NCBI RefSeq assembly: GCF_025024155.1
Contig: NW_026251734.1
Location: 1 to 64,000 of the forward strand
Direction: 5' to 3'
Length of the DNA: 64,000 bases
Source of the DNA: Gamsiella multidivaricata
Taxonomy: Eukaryota > Mortierellomycota > Mortierellomycetes > Mortierellales > Mortierellaceae
Part shown: positions 21,870 to 32,820 of the stretch, piece by piece
How the letters are laid out: every line of letters starts with the position of its first letter
Position numbering within the stretch: the first letter of the stretch is position 1
The notes under the pieces: model-generated
What the model was told of the DNA's origin: nothing
The model's input: only the letters and a program-made list of their open reading frames with translations
Databases searched by the model: none
Made by a program: the position numbers and the translations under genes

Positions 21870-22489
21870 GATAGGTCGTCAGTATAGAACATCACTTGAA
21901 GGAGCACAGTATTTATGTAGAACATATTATTTCCTAATACATACACCATTTGACAATCAAGGACAGGTGAGCGATGGGCATATGAGGGACTCTTTCTATC
22001 AATAGTGGGTTAAGCGTCAACACTCCACGTCGACTTCACCTTTGTCAAACTGCGCACCGAAATCGAAAAATTTATCGGCGTAATGAACAAACTATGCCAA
22101 CACCTTCAGGAGAAGGAAATCTGGGCCTGAACGCGATCACCAAAGGTGGGCTTGGCACATTCAATCTAGAGAGCTGCGCTAATGACACAGGCAGCCAAGG
22201 CGAAGCAGACAATTATCCGACGTTCTGGAGTTTTGACCAACATCTTGCCGTTAAGGTTTTTCGACTGTCAAGATTAAATGGGAGCCTCCAAATTTGGAAA
22301 TTTTTGACAACTGTACACCCTTCAGGGCTGTAACCTGGTGTCGACATCCCAGACATAAAAGCTGCCCTGGAAAGTGCACGAATCCCAGAAGATCAAGTAC
22401 CAGAAGTTTAGGCATCAGCAGCAACAATCAGCACCGACAACAACAGCAATAGCAGCAACACCACTCCTTTTAAGCACTCAAATCTCATC
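21870..22489. other. Intergenic region upstream of the NmrA-like gene
   Basis: This region holds the 3' end of MFS transporter 2 and the leader of the following gene, which has CAG/CAA-rich sequence (about 22410-22460) just before the ATG. No separate gene was seen. Confidence 0.55.
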
Positions 22490-23325
22490 ATGCGCGTACT
22501 CGTCCTCGGCGGTTCTGGCAATGTTGGCAAATTGGTCCTACAGCAATTGTTGGCCAGAGGACACGAGGTGAGGGCGATCATCCGCACCCCCGAAAACCTA
22601 CCCAGCATTCTTTCCAGCGATAGCAAGTTGTCCGTCATCAAGGCCAATCTGCTCGATATCAGTATCGACGACCTTGCAAGCCACGTCCAGGGTTATGATA
22701 CCGTCATTTCCACCCTGGGACACAGTATGAACTATGGGCGCGTTCCTGGGCTCGGTAAGTTTAATTTAGCTTATTTTTTTGCGCATGTTTAATTGTTCCC
22801 CGTGCCAAATTCATTGACGCGTAATACCTGTGTTTAGGAATCTGGATCAACCCACACGACTTGGTCGTCAGGGCCACCCAGATGGTCTGTGACTCCATCA
22901 ACAAGGCCCAGCCCACCAATCCCATCCGCTTCATCCTCCTCAATACCGTCGGCGTGATCAACCCCGACGGATCCGATACACACGTCCGCAGCGGATTTGA
23001 AAAGCGACTCGTCTCCGTCATGACGGCTGTGCTGCCTCCTTACGCCGACAGCGTTCGCTCGGCCAATTACATCAGCAAGGAAGTCGGTACTGGTAGCAAA
23101 TATGTTGAGTGGACTGCAGTTCGTCCCGATGGCTTCATCGACGGAGAGATCTCGGAGTATAGGGTGTTGGATTCGATCCAACACGCGTTTTACGAGCCCG
23201 ACAAGATCACAAAGGCAAATATTGCGCATTTCATGTGCGAGTTGGTCGAGAATCCGAAGACTTGGGAGCAGTGGAAGTTCAAGATGCCAGTCCTAATTGA
23301 TACTCACCAACCATCCAAGGAATAA
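22490..23325 (+). CDS. NAD(P)-binding Rossmann protein (NmrA/atypical SDR)
   Basis: Exons are 22490-22754 and 22838-23325, giving 250 residues. The N-terminus MRVLVLGGSGNVGKLVLQQLL has the glycine motif GGSGNVG for the dinucleotide, and RGHEVRAIIRTPENL follows as in NmrA and flavin-reductase-like proteins. No Tyr-x-x-x-Lys catalytic pair stands out, as usual in atypical SDRs. The late block AVRPDGFIDGEISEY resembles the substrate-pocket region of the family. It could be a reductase or a redox sensor; the substrate cannot be read from the sequence. Confidence 0.85.
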
Positions 23326-24513
23326 AGATCCGCTCAATCGCCCTCTCCTCCGGGGGCAGAATAACAGAACGGGAGTACAATAAAAAGGGTATTTGTTTAC
23401 TGAGGGGCCTTATGAAAGCTCATTTCTGTCATTCTTCCAGTGGGCGCAATTATTGCCGCTTCATGTCAGCTTTTCACTGATAAAAAAATGAGAGAAATGA
23501 CAAAGAGAAGGAGATTTAAATAAGTGAAGACGCAGCCGAAAAATGACTTTATACACCCATGCCGAGCGGGCGCTCTAGGAGATGCATAGAACGTGGCCTT
23601 GGTGAGTGAGCAGTACACGTCAACTTGTCCATCTCGCCCTTAGCCTCCCGATTATATGTCAGACGGGCACTATCTATGAAAGCGCAAACGGACATCTTAG
23701 TCGAATACCTTGTCAGATAGCAGCGGCATCTCATATTATATCCGTATGCTGTTACAAATACGCTACTAGCTACAGTACTATCATACACTCGTTTTTATTC
23801 TTCCGTTTTAGAGCGAGGGATCCCATCCCATTTTTCTCGAGCCATATCGCCCTTCGGTGTCCTCCATATCTATATTGAAAATATTGGGTAGCGCAATGTT
23901 TAAGTATTAACATAGTCTCTGATCAGCTCACCATTACCCGGATCTGTAGCATATCGACTCCCTTGCATTTGTTGGGTATGAAGGGTGCCAGAGTTATCGT
24001 TAAACAATAGCGAGGCTGGATGATGTATTTATCAGATAAAGACCAGGCTTTATACCAAATAGCGGAGAAGTGGTATTATCTAAAGTGAAGCAGTAAGCGA
24101 TGTGTGATGGCGGTCGGTGGAATAGCACGTTCAAAGAGCCGCAATGCAAAAGATGGAAGCAACAAACATTGATGAGTGCCTGGATATGAAGGCGCAAGGG
24201 TAATGTGATTTCACTCATCGATCGTTCGCTCGATAGCATATTGTGTGCTCTTCTGATCTCACGCTGTAGCGCGCCTCGGTGTCCTGCGCTGAGAGATATG
24301 AACTCAGAAACGAAATCAAATGCTCATTGACCGAACGAGCCGGGTATGCTCAGTAAAGCGGTGCTTTCGACTTCAGGGTAACCGGTTTACTATACAGCTT
24401 TTATTTATTGACACCAGGACACCTGGCACGTGATATTTATGATTCTCACAAACGCCTTGCTCGAAAAATGCGTTCAGAGTTGCTTTTAATCCCCCCGCAA
24501 GATCGCAGCATCC
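23326..24513. other. Intergenic region without recognised genes
   Basis: This is about 1.2 kb between the NmrA-like gene and TAD2. Short ORFs on both strands show no recognisable similarity. The sequence is moderately AT-rich. Confidence 0.55.
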
Positions 24514-25543
24514 ATGAACGAGAATGACATCACAATACAGGACGATGGAGTAGAGACTACGGAGCATCACCAGCGCATGCGTCTTGCATTAGATTTGGTA
24601 AAGCAATGCCTACTTTTGCGATTAGAAAATAACCATCTTTTGAACACGTCTCACAAAGCTGTCCTATGCTTGGTATCATTGAACCTAGGCGCTGGAAGCC
24701 CATTCTGTCGGCGAAGTACCTGTAGGATGTGTCTTTGTCTATAAACACACAGGAAAAGTCATTGGCCAGGGGAGGAACAGGACAAACGAGAGTCTGAACG
24801 TAAGGAGCCTGAAACCAACAGTGTTTATCCAGCAGCTCTCGCAAGGAATATGAACAATGACCATGGGACATATGAATGTGTTGATTAATATAGGGGACGC
24901 GCCATGCAGAGTTTGAAGGGATCGACATGATCTTGTCCCAGGAAGAATACCGGACTCAGGCACAAGATCCATCCAAAGACTTTTGGAAGGACGTAATCCT
25001 TTACGTGACAATCGAACCCTGCGTTATGTGTGCGAGCGCTCTACGACAACTTGGTAAAGGAGATAGCATGCTGGTTTCTCATGCTTGATATCTACCTGGT
25101 CCCTAAAGACGCGTCCGAACTCGCTTTTATTTCGTTTGCATAACTATAGGTATTGGACAAGTCTACTTTGGCGCTGGCAACGATCGCTTCGGTGGTAATG
25201 GATCTGTCTTTCACATTCACACGGAGTAAGTCTTGAGCGTGTTAAATGAGGCGCTAAGTACATACTCCTTGAAAAAAAAAAAAAAAAAGCCATAACTAAA
25301 CTGCCGTCCGTTAGCTGCAATCTCCCCCATTCAACTTATCCTTCTGAAGGTGGCTACTTCCGAGGCGAGGCCATAATAGTTCTTCGCAAATTTTATGTCG
25401 GAGAAAATTCTCACGGTAAGGGCTGGCTGTTTGCTGTACTTATTCTGTTACGACCTGTTTACTGATACCCTTTGTTCACGAACACCCATGTAGCCCCCGA
25501 CCCCAAGAAGAAGAAACACCGCGTGCTCAAAGAGGACGTCTAG
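24514..25543 (+). CDS. TAD2: tRNA-specific adenosine deaminase subunit TAD2 (apparent frameshift)
   Basis: Tad2 is the catalytic subunit of the Tad2/Tad3 enzyme that makes inosine at tRNA position 34. Exons are 24514-24597, 24689-24799, 24894-25053, 25150-25225, 25315-25416 and 25494-25543. The zinc site is intact: HAEFEG supplies the His and catalytic Glu, and EPCVMCASAL supplies the Pro-Cys-x-x-Cys. EVPVGCVF and GNDRFGGNGSV also match the family. In exon 5 the frame breaks: GGYFRGEAIIV is followed, one base later, by LRKFYVGENSH, which fits the conserved C-terminus. One extra T around 25380-25383 explains it. With one base removed the protein is 193 residues, ending KKKHRVLKEDV. As written, translation would run to 25560 with an unrelated tail. 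A sequencing error is the simplest cause. Confidence 0.85.
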
Positions 25544-26187
25544 CCTTAAATATGGAATGAAAAAAAGAAAAGAAAAGAAAGGATTGCTTATTGCGCTGCA
25601 TGCAGAATGCCTATCTCGAACAAATCTCGATCCCCATGTGCTGTGCTTCGCCCGCATGCAATGCACAAAAAAAGCGGGAAAATGCAAAAAATAAATTATT
25701 GCGCTACAGCCCTGAGTTGGAATTTGAGTAAACTTACCAAACTAATTCGCCACTGTCTTTGGCTTAGCTGTATTTTTCTTCGCAGACCGAAGGAGAAGTA
25801 TTACTTGAAACGATTCATCACTATACTTTCCTTCGTTACTCTCTCTCAGTTTAAAAGATAATGCGACGGAGACAATGATGCGCCAAAGGGCTGGCTCAAC
25901 AGGCAGGGTCCATTTATGCCCACGAATAAAAAGAGAATCTTGGTATAGAAAGGATACTTTAGCGCTCTGGTATTTTATATTACATTTAGACACATATAAC
26001 ATTCTAGCATGTCTTAAATTTTAATTACGGAAGGTTGAACTAAAGCAGCACTTGGTCGTTCCTTTCTTCATCAAATCTCCATCGAATTCCTTCATTCCAC
26101 TCCTCTCAACAGCTTCACCCTCTTTCCTCTCTACGTCCTCCTCCTTCGCATTCTTCTCTGAATTCGCCGTTATACACACACTACAAT
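25544..26187. other. Intergenic region upstream of profilin
   Basis: The left part is A-rich 3' sequence of TAD2. The 130 bases before the profilin ATG are strongly C/T-rich (26055-26170), typical of a highly expressed gene leader. No other gene was recognised. Confidence 0.55.
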
Positions 26188-27288
26188 ATGTCCTGGCAAG
26201 CATATGTCGACTCCAACCTTGTTGGCACGGGCAAGGTGCACATGGCTGGCATCTATGGTCTCGATGGCAGCACTTGGGCTACCTCCCCTGGCTTTTCTGT
26301 AAGAATCCTTCTTCCGGGGTTGCATCCGTGGCATTCGATTTTTCTTAAACTCGTGCTTCATTTCGCTCATGTGGGAAACTATATTTTGCTGCATACCAAT
26401 GTTCTACTTCCTCACACCTCAGCACCCTCCTTTTTCGATCACTTAGGTCGCACCCACTGAGCTTCAAAAGTTGATCGCAGCCTTTGAAGACTCCAACGAC
26501 ATCCAGGCTAATGGTCTCTTTCTCGATGGCAGGAAGTATTTTTATCTCCGGAGCGGGGATAACAGTATCTACGCGCGTCTTGTAAGTGGCACAGGCGATG
26601 GATCACTCTTTTTTAACCATCGGCAGGATCTCAACCTAGGGGGGGGGGACCACAGGACCAGTGCACAGTTCATGACAGCAGCGTGGATACCGTTATGGAA
26701 TGATCACCACACCGATGGCATGTATGGAATGGTACTACCTCATGACCCCAACAGCCCGTTGATGAGCAATGACAAAAACTGGATCTTACCGTCCCACGGC
26801 AGCTCTTAGTTTTTTTGGGCCTTGTGCGTCTTGTAGCCCAGCAAAGAGCCCAGTTTGACCTGTGAAGAGGCTCTCGACATGTCTATTTCTATCCCACCGC
26901 TCGCTTCCCCACTTGGCTACCCCAGTCAGTAGACGACGACAGGAGGGCTCCATCCTTGGTTATCTTGAGAGGACACTCACGCTATTCTTATCTTCTTTGA
27001 GAAATAGGGAGCCGAAGGTGTGACCTGCGTCAAAACCACGCAGGCCATCCTGATCGGACAATATGAGAAAGACATGCAAGCTGGTGATTGCACTGTTGTT
27101 GTCGAGGCATTGGGCGACTATCTTCGGTCTACTGGATACGTACGTGAACCACGGTTTTTGGCTTGACAACTGATCTGCAAGAGGCCTGCTGCTCTTCAAA
27201 GGCAGCACGGATATGTAACTGAATCAATGAATGTACTAAAATCGCCCTTTTTTCCTTTTTTCTCCCTGCTCGATTGGTGTTCTAGTAA
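26188..27288 (+). CDS. PFY1: Profilin
   Basis: Profilin binds monomeric actin, phosphoinositides and poly-proline, and feeds formins with actin. Exons are 26188-26298, 26447-26581, 27008-27139 and 27286-27288, giving 126 residues, the same size as yeast profilin. The N-terminus MSWQAYVDSNLVGTG and the C-terminal LGDYLRSTGY are diagnostic. The final exon would hold only the stop codon: donor GTACGT follows the last Tyr codon and the acceptor CTAG is followed directly by TAA. Without that splice the protein would gain nine residues (VREPRFLA and one stop-adjacent codon at most). The normal C-terminus argues for the splice. Intron 2 is 426 nt. Confidence 0.93.
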
Positions 27289-27591
27289 AGACGCGGCGAC
27301 TATATGGACATCCCTATAAGTATCAATCGCCTTTTGTTCCTGACGCTGGGCGTCATTTTCATAGACGGGCGAAGCCTTACTGGGACCATGCTATTAGAAA
27401 AAATAAAATGCAAGAATAGCCGTCCAGTCAATGCAGTGGCTTTTGTATCTTAAAAAAAAAATGCCTTCAAGACAGGCTCCCTCTCTCTCCGACAGCATCA
27501 CTCATTACCAGGACGGAAAGCAAAGAAGACGGCAGAGAGCAACAGGAGTTGAGCGAGGCAGCCCAACCGAAGCAATAGAACTAACAGCAGC
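27289..27591. other. Short intergenic region between profilin and LAS1
   Basis: This 300-base stretch contains the profilin 3' region and the LAS1 leader. An A9 run lies near 27451. No gene was recognised. Confidence 0.55.
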
Positions 27592-29795
27592 ATGCCGCCT
27601 AAATTGCCAAAACTGGTGCCATGGCATTCTCCGGCGGAATTCATTCAAATGCACCAATGGTTTTATCCTCAGCTGGCCGAGGATGGTACTCCAGATATCC
27701 GAGCTCAAGAATGTGCCCTGCGACGAGTATGGATCGGTCTTATTCAGAGATCTCAGCACTATTTCGAGGCATAGAAAAAAAAACTCCCCAGCAGGCTGAT
27801 CCCAAACACCTATAATTTCCTCCTTTGATTGTTATTTTTGAAAGGTCAAAGCATGGGAGGCGCGCGGAAAGCTGCCGCACGCGATTGATTCGACCGCAGC
27901 GTTTGTATCGGCTCAAGTGCGAGATTGGACGCAAACATGTTCGGACCAGGACCTGCGGCTCATGTACTCGATGGTGTTCATTCGGTTCGTGAACGGATAT
28001 GTGGATGCGTTCCAGTCGTCAAAGTCTGCGAAATCTATTGCGTATTTGGCTGTGGAGAAGGTCGGAATGCCAGTTTGGTTTGTGGAGCTCCGGCATACAG
28101 CCACGCATGATTACTTGCCGAGTCTGACGATCCTTAGGAGTGCTACGCAGCAGGTATTTTTTTTTTTTTTTTTTTTTTTTACCGAAAGAGATCATGGCTG
28201 ACGCGAAGAATCAATTGAACGACTGATCTGGTGTTTTACATTGCAATCATAGGCATTAGCATGGATCAATGATAATTACTGGATACCGCAGTTGGTTTCT
28301 GTTCGGATGGACGAGATGTTGACACCAGAAATGCTGACGGCCTTATCGGAGGATGTACGCCAGATGATTGAGAACTACAAACAGGAGAAGGAGCGACAGA
28401 TCGAAGGTCAGTTTGCTACTACAGGACGCCGAAAGGGTTTCAAACAGGCTGTGATGGGTCTTGATTCTGTTATCAGAGCAATAATTATCTTGTACTGTTG
28501 TTAACATGCAGCAAATACGATGCCCCAGCCAAAACAAGAGACCGTCGTGATCGGACGGCTCGTACGGGACCTCATCAAACGCTGTCGATCAGGAGAAGAC
28601 CTACTGGCAACCTTAATCCCCATTATGCTGGAACCAGGAATGTTGATCCCAAAATCTAAAAAGATGAGATCATCCGCTCGAGATTTGAGCCTCGATAACT
28701 TGGGGCGGATGGTCAGCTTGTGCTGGATGCCGTTGATGACTAAGCTGCACACGGAGCTGAAGGCCACGATTAGTACCGAAAACGGAGAGCCACTCTCGTT
28801 TTGGGTCAGTCTCATGGACGGGATGCTGGAGAAACTGATCGAGGCGAACAATGCGGCACAGGCAGCGGCCTTGCCAGCAGCTACGGTCGCAGAAAAATCG
28901 GCCGCCAAAACGGGCAGCTATTTTATTACGATATGTATGGAGCCAGCGTTCGTCGTCGTTGATCCTGATCTCGCTGCATTTATGAACAATCATTTATTGA
29001 TCCATGATTTTGTATATCCCATTTCTGAATTCTCAACTAGTGGCGTGGATGAAACACTTGATCAAGCTGCACTACTCTGAGCAGTTGAATCCAGTACGAA
29101 GCGGAAGGACAGTCTCGTCATCATCATCTTCGCCATCACTATCAGGACATAACTCGCCACCGTTCAGTTTACCCTCTTCAACGCCTCGACTCTCAATTGC
29201 GGCTATGGCTTCACAATTAGTTGCTGAGAACGCGGCTGCGAGCCAGGGACCATCCATGTTTGAAAATGACGATATTATCAATATCGTGGAGGATTGTCTT
29301 CAAAATATTCTGGTCCATGTCAGCCCCTTGATCCGCTCGGTTCTCAATACTGTCATCGAGTGTGATTCAGACATTAAGGAAAAAATTGGCCCTATCCTAA
29401 AGCAGATTGATCAACGGATCGTCGCTGGAAGTTCAGCTGCAACACCAATGGGAACTGTGTCATCAGCATCATCTTCGCCATCAATACCATCAGAATCGAC
29501 GTCCGTAGGAGGAGTATGGCATGAAGGTCCTGCAGTCGAGCTTCAGAGCGAGGATACCAATATGGCGTCTGAAGCAGCGCCTGAGACGGACTCAGAAATG
29601 GGAGACGGCCAAGCAGCCGAACAAGGCGCGGATGATCAGGCATCGGCGCAAGCTGCCGCTGCTGAGCCATGGACGCTCTATGACGCCGACGAATGGCGGC
29701 CATGTCCCATGGGCTGTCTTCCTGGAGGTATCATACCTGATCTGTCATTGCCGTGGGACCTGGATAGTCCGCCAATAGCTCGTGTAATGATTTAG
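27592..29795 (+). CDS. LAS1: Pre-rRNA ITS2 endoribonuclease LAS1
   Basis: Las1, with the kinase Grc3, cuts ITS2 at site C2 during 60S maturation in the nucleolus. Exons are 27592-27726, 27845-28153, 28253-28406, 28512-28934 and 29041-29795, giving 591 residues. The HEPN nuclease domain covers about residues 15-165. ALRRVKAWEARGKLPHAIDST is split over the first junction, and the catalytic R-x4-H appears as RHTATH in VELRHTATHDYLPS. ALAWINDNYW opens exon 3. The C-terminal 300 residues are less conserved, with Ser-rich and acidic stretches, ending in WRPCPMGCLPGG, which fits the Las1 C-terminal Grc3-binding tail. Intron 2 starts with a T24 run. Confidence 0.9.
28157..28180 (+). repeat. T24 homopolymer in LAS1 intron 2
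   Basis: The run starts three bases after the GT donor, so it lies at the 5' end of the intron and not next to the acceptor. Confidence 0.95.
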
Positions 29796-30004
29796 ACCAC
29801 TGCGAAAATAAAATAATTCTGCATAGAAAGCAAACGGCACTTGTCGAATTTAATTATTGAACAGTGAATACGTTTTATTATGCATGGCTGCCGATTCTCT
29901 GCATTTTGTCCGCAAAAACTTTTTACTACACAATTCAAAGGAAAGAAGAAGTAATTAGAACAAAGTCCTCTAAGCAGTTCTTGAATCATTCATGAATTGA
30001 CAGC

Positions 30005-31478
30005 TCAACTTACAGTACGCTGGGCAGCACGCTTGCCCGTCTGGGCCTGGAAACCCGATTTGATAGTCGTGACAGACCTTGTGGACCCACATGCCTCGCA
30101 CTGGAGGAAGAAGAGTCGATTCTCCTTGGTGAGGAGCGTATCGGGAGATTTGCAGGTTTTGCAGGTAACGTATTCAACAATATACCGACGCAAGACGGCC
30201 TCGATCTGCTTTTGTTGGAACCGTCCCTTGATGACCAAGCGCTGGGATCCATCGATCGATCCTGAAGTGCCCAGTTCCGCAAATAAGAACTGAATGACGT
30301 GCTCTGGCTGACGATGCATCCTCTTGCAGATATCCGCAACGTTGGCAAAGACCGTCTTCTTGTTGCCATCGCGCATCACCGAGGGTGGCACGATCGTGTA
30401 ACGCTTCTTCTCTCCTGCAAGCTCAGGGTTGTTCTGACGAAGGATCTTGAAGACTCGAGACAAGAGCTCTGGGTAAGTGTAGTCACGATTGGTGCCGATC
30501 CAGCCTTCTTCTGCGTCGGCTCCTCCGACCTTGCTACCACTGCTTGCTCGAGTACTCTCGTCATCCTCTGCGGCGAAAATGTCGTCAGGATCACGGGCAC
30601 CGTTGTCCTCGCCCTCTTGGTCCTGAGCATCCTCGAAGGCTGAGAAGTCGACCTTCTTGGACTTTTTCTTCCTCTTTTTCAGGTCGCCGAAACTGAATGA
30701 GTCACCGGCCTCTCCGGTAGGTGCCTCCTCGCCACCCTCCGCAGCAGAAGTATCGTCCTGGAAAACAAAGACGCATAGTTCTCGCATGTTAATGTACCTG
30801 CGCAGTGGACGCACCAATTAGACCAGGAATTTCAAAGTGGATAATGTCAATACCTCAGCCTTGACTTTCTTCTTTTTCTTTTTCTTTTCGCCAAACATCG
30901 CCATTGGATCGGTATCAGCCTCGTCTAGCGCAGAAGAAAAGTCAGAAGCAAGTGACCAGCCGTAGATGAGTCATCGTGTCGAAAATGCGAGTTGCAGTGA
31001 AATACGCCTTCGTTCATGACACCTGAAGAGTCCAGGATACAAGAAGATAGCACGTTGATTTTATCCAGGAGTCAGTCCTTGGGATTTACTCCTTTACCTT
31101 CAGCAGGTGCTGCGGCTTCCTTGCTTTCTGCGACGGCTTCTTCTGCGGGGGCATCCTCAGTCTTCTTGGATTTCTTCTTCTTCTTCTTCACTGTCAGGTC
31201 GAACTCGCTCAGCTATGCAACATAAGCAAAATGACAGACATGATAGGGAGATCATATTAGCGTTGAACTACTTTCAAAGAGGAAGATATACATAAAAGTT
31301 CCTCGAATATTCCTGCGGCAGCTGCGACGGGAAGAAAAGTTTCAGGAGTCGAGGCGATTTGATGTTGCCATGCGTAGAACTGTTGCATTCTTTCGAAATG
31401 AATGGTTGCCTTTATTCTTACATCGACCTCCTCCTCATTGATGTCCATGGCTTTGACTTTTTCTTCGAGTTCCGACAT
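30005..31478 (-). CDS. SUI3: Translation initiation factor eIF2 subunit beta
   Basis: eIF2-beta is part of the GTP-dependent complex bringing initiator tRNA to the 40S ribosome. Exons are 31478-31422, 31212-31098, 30924-30854 and 30757-30005, giving 331 residues. The three lysine boxes that bind eIF5 and eIF2B are all present: KKKKKKSKK in exon 2, KKKKKKKVK in exon 3 and KKRKKKSKK in exon 4. The C-terminal domain has [24 protein letters not shown] sequence ([13 protein letters not shown]), and the C4 zinc ribbon CKTC...CEAC. The end [10 protein letters not shown] is followed by TGA. The last coding bases GTAAGT also look like a perfect splice donor, so a short extra C-terminal exon cannot be excluded. 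A transposon remnant begins about 85 bp upstream of the start. Confidence 0.94.
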
Positions 31479-31561
31479 GGTTGCGTGTTCGTGTGGGATG
31501 TAAATTGTGGTCGTGCGAACCTAAAGCTGCGGGTTAGTCCTCCTTTTATAGGTTCCTCTGT

Positions 31562-32525
31562 ATACCGGGCAAATTTGCCCGGTTAAAATAAAACGACAGC
31601 GTTTTTTCGTTTTATCGAAATTCTGTTAAGCCACCCCTCCCTGGTCTTTAAGCTCGATCGAAAGAGCACAGGTGGAAAAGAGCACCAAGTTGGGTTGGGA
31701 TACTCGGTCTGGAGCTGTGGTTGGAGGAGTACTGGTCGTTTTCTGGCAGGATAATGGACCGGTGACGATGATGACAACGATTCACGGGATTGCAGGTGCG
31801 GAATGGGAGGTCCTTCGAGAATGGCGCCGACCACGAGAAACAAGTACAAACGGAGCAAAGGTGCGAGCAATTTTTGGCAACTGCTTCAGGAAGGAACTCA
31901 AGATCCTGAAGGTCATCGATGATTACAACTACAATATGGGTGGAGTTGATATTGCCGATCAACTTCGATTCTACTACAGCACGCAGCAGACAACGCGGCG
32001 GAACTGGATGCCAATTTTTTTCTGGCTCTTGGATACGACTATTATCAACACCTATCTCATAGTCCGAAAAAAAGGATCTTTTCTCACGCACAAAGAGTTT
32101 CGCAGCTCTCTTATCTGGGGGTTAATCGATCCGGTCCATATCTCAAGCAAGGCATGGCGCCACAATGCTGTGGAGAAGGAAGACGAGAACGAGGATGACA
32201 CTGTCTGGAAACGACCTCGAGTGACAAAGAACTTTGAACTTCCCAATGACCGATTCACCGATGACAACCAATTTCCAGTGACCCGAAAGCATCGAGGAAC
32301 CTGCATGCTGTGTTCTTGGAAATACCAAACCAAGCAGATCTACATGAGCCAGAAGAACCCCTTCCAAAGCAATATCTGGTGCCAGGTATGCAAGGCTCCC
32401 TTGTGTAGCAATGGCGCCAGACCTTGTTTCAAAGAATATCACACACAGTCCACAGACCTGGAGTAAAAAACTTCGAATAATTTACATGACGAAAATTTTA
32501 ATTTTGCCGGGCAAATTTGTCCGTC
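31562..32525 (+). mobile_element. Truncated piggyBac-type element with palindromic ends
   Basis: The element is defined by related sequences at both ends. On the left is a perfect 20-base palindrome, ACCGGGCAAATTTGCCCGGT (31564-31583), followed by TTAAAAT. On the right is CCGGGCAAATTTGTCCG (32507-32523), preceded by AAAATTTTAATTTTG. Read inward from each end they share CAAATTTGCCCGG and an A/T-rich follow-on, as terminal inverted repeats would. No clear TTAA target duplication flanks them. Between them lies the C-terminal part of a piggyBac transposase (31672-32466). At 964 bp the element is far below full length. Confidence 0.7.
31672..32466 (+). pseudogene. PiggyBac-like transposase, C-terminal fragment (DDE_Tnp_1_7)
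   Basis: The open frame of 264 codons matches the C-terminal part of piggyBac-like transposases. It includes DDYNYNMGGVDIADQL, holding the Asp of the GGVD motif (in the family the last catalytic Asp), then RRNWMPIFFWLLDTTIIN. It ends in a Cys-rich ribbon with CMLC, CQVC and later Cys residues. The N-terminal half, including the first two catalytic Asp residues, is missing, so it cannot be an active enzyme alone. The frame is intact over the fragment, which suggests recent loss, or short age, or a non-autonomous copy. No intron is evident. Confidence 0.82.
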
Positions 32526-32820
32526 ACGTCGTACAGAGTAAGGGATGAGGGCAACATTAAAGACTATATCCAGTGCCCCATGTCGCCCTGAACCACCCGT
32601 GTTTCTGTTCCACGAAACAAACACATCCAATACCCAGTCAAGTACAAGCCCTCCTTTGAAAGTCCATTTTTTATTTTACAGACCTTCATGTGCAATGCCT
32701 GGTGTTTTTTTTCTTCTCGTTGTTGCATGGTTCTGCTGTTTTCTTCATACACGCCTATATGTCGGACGTTAATTCCTCGACCGACTTTTTCTTTATTTTC
32801 TTCTTTTCGCTCTCGACTGG

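Noticed and set aside
26582..26809. Open frame continuing past profilin exon 2
   Set aside because: It starts at a perfect GTAAGT donor and has no profilin similarity; the next exon resumes the family sequence.
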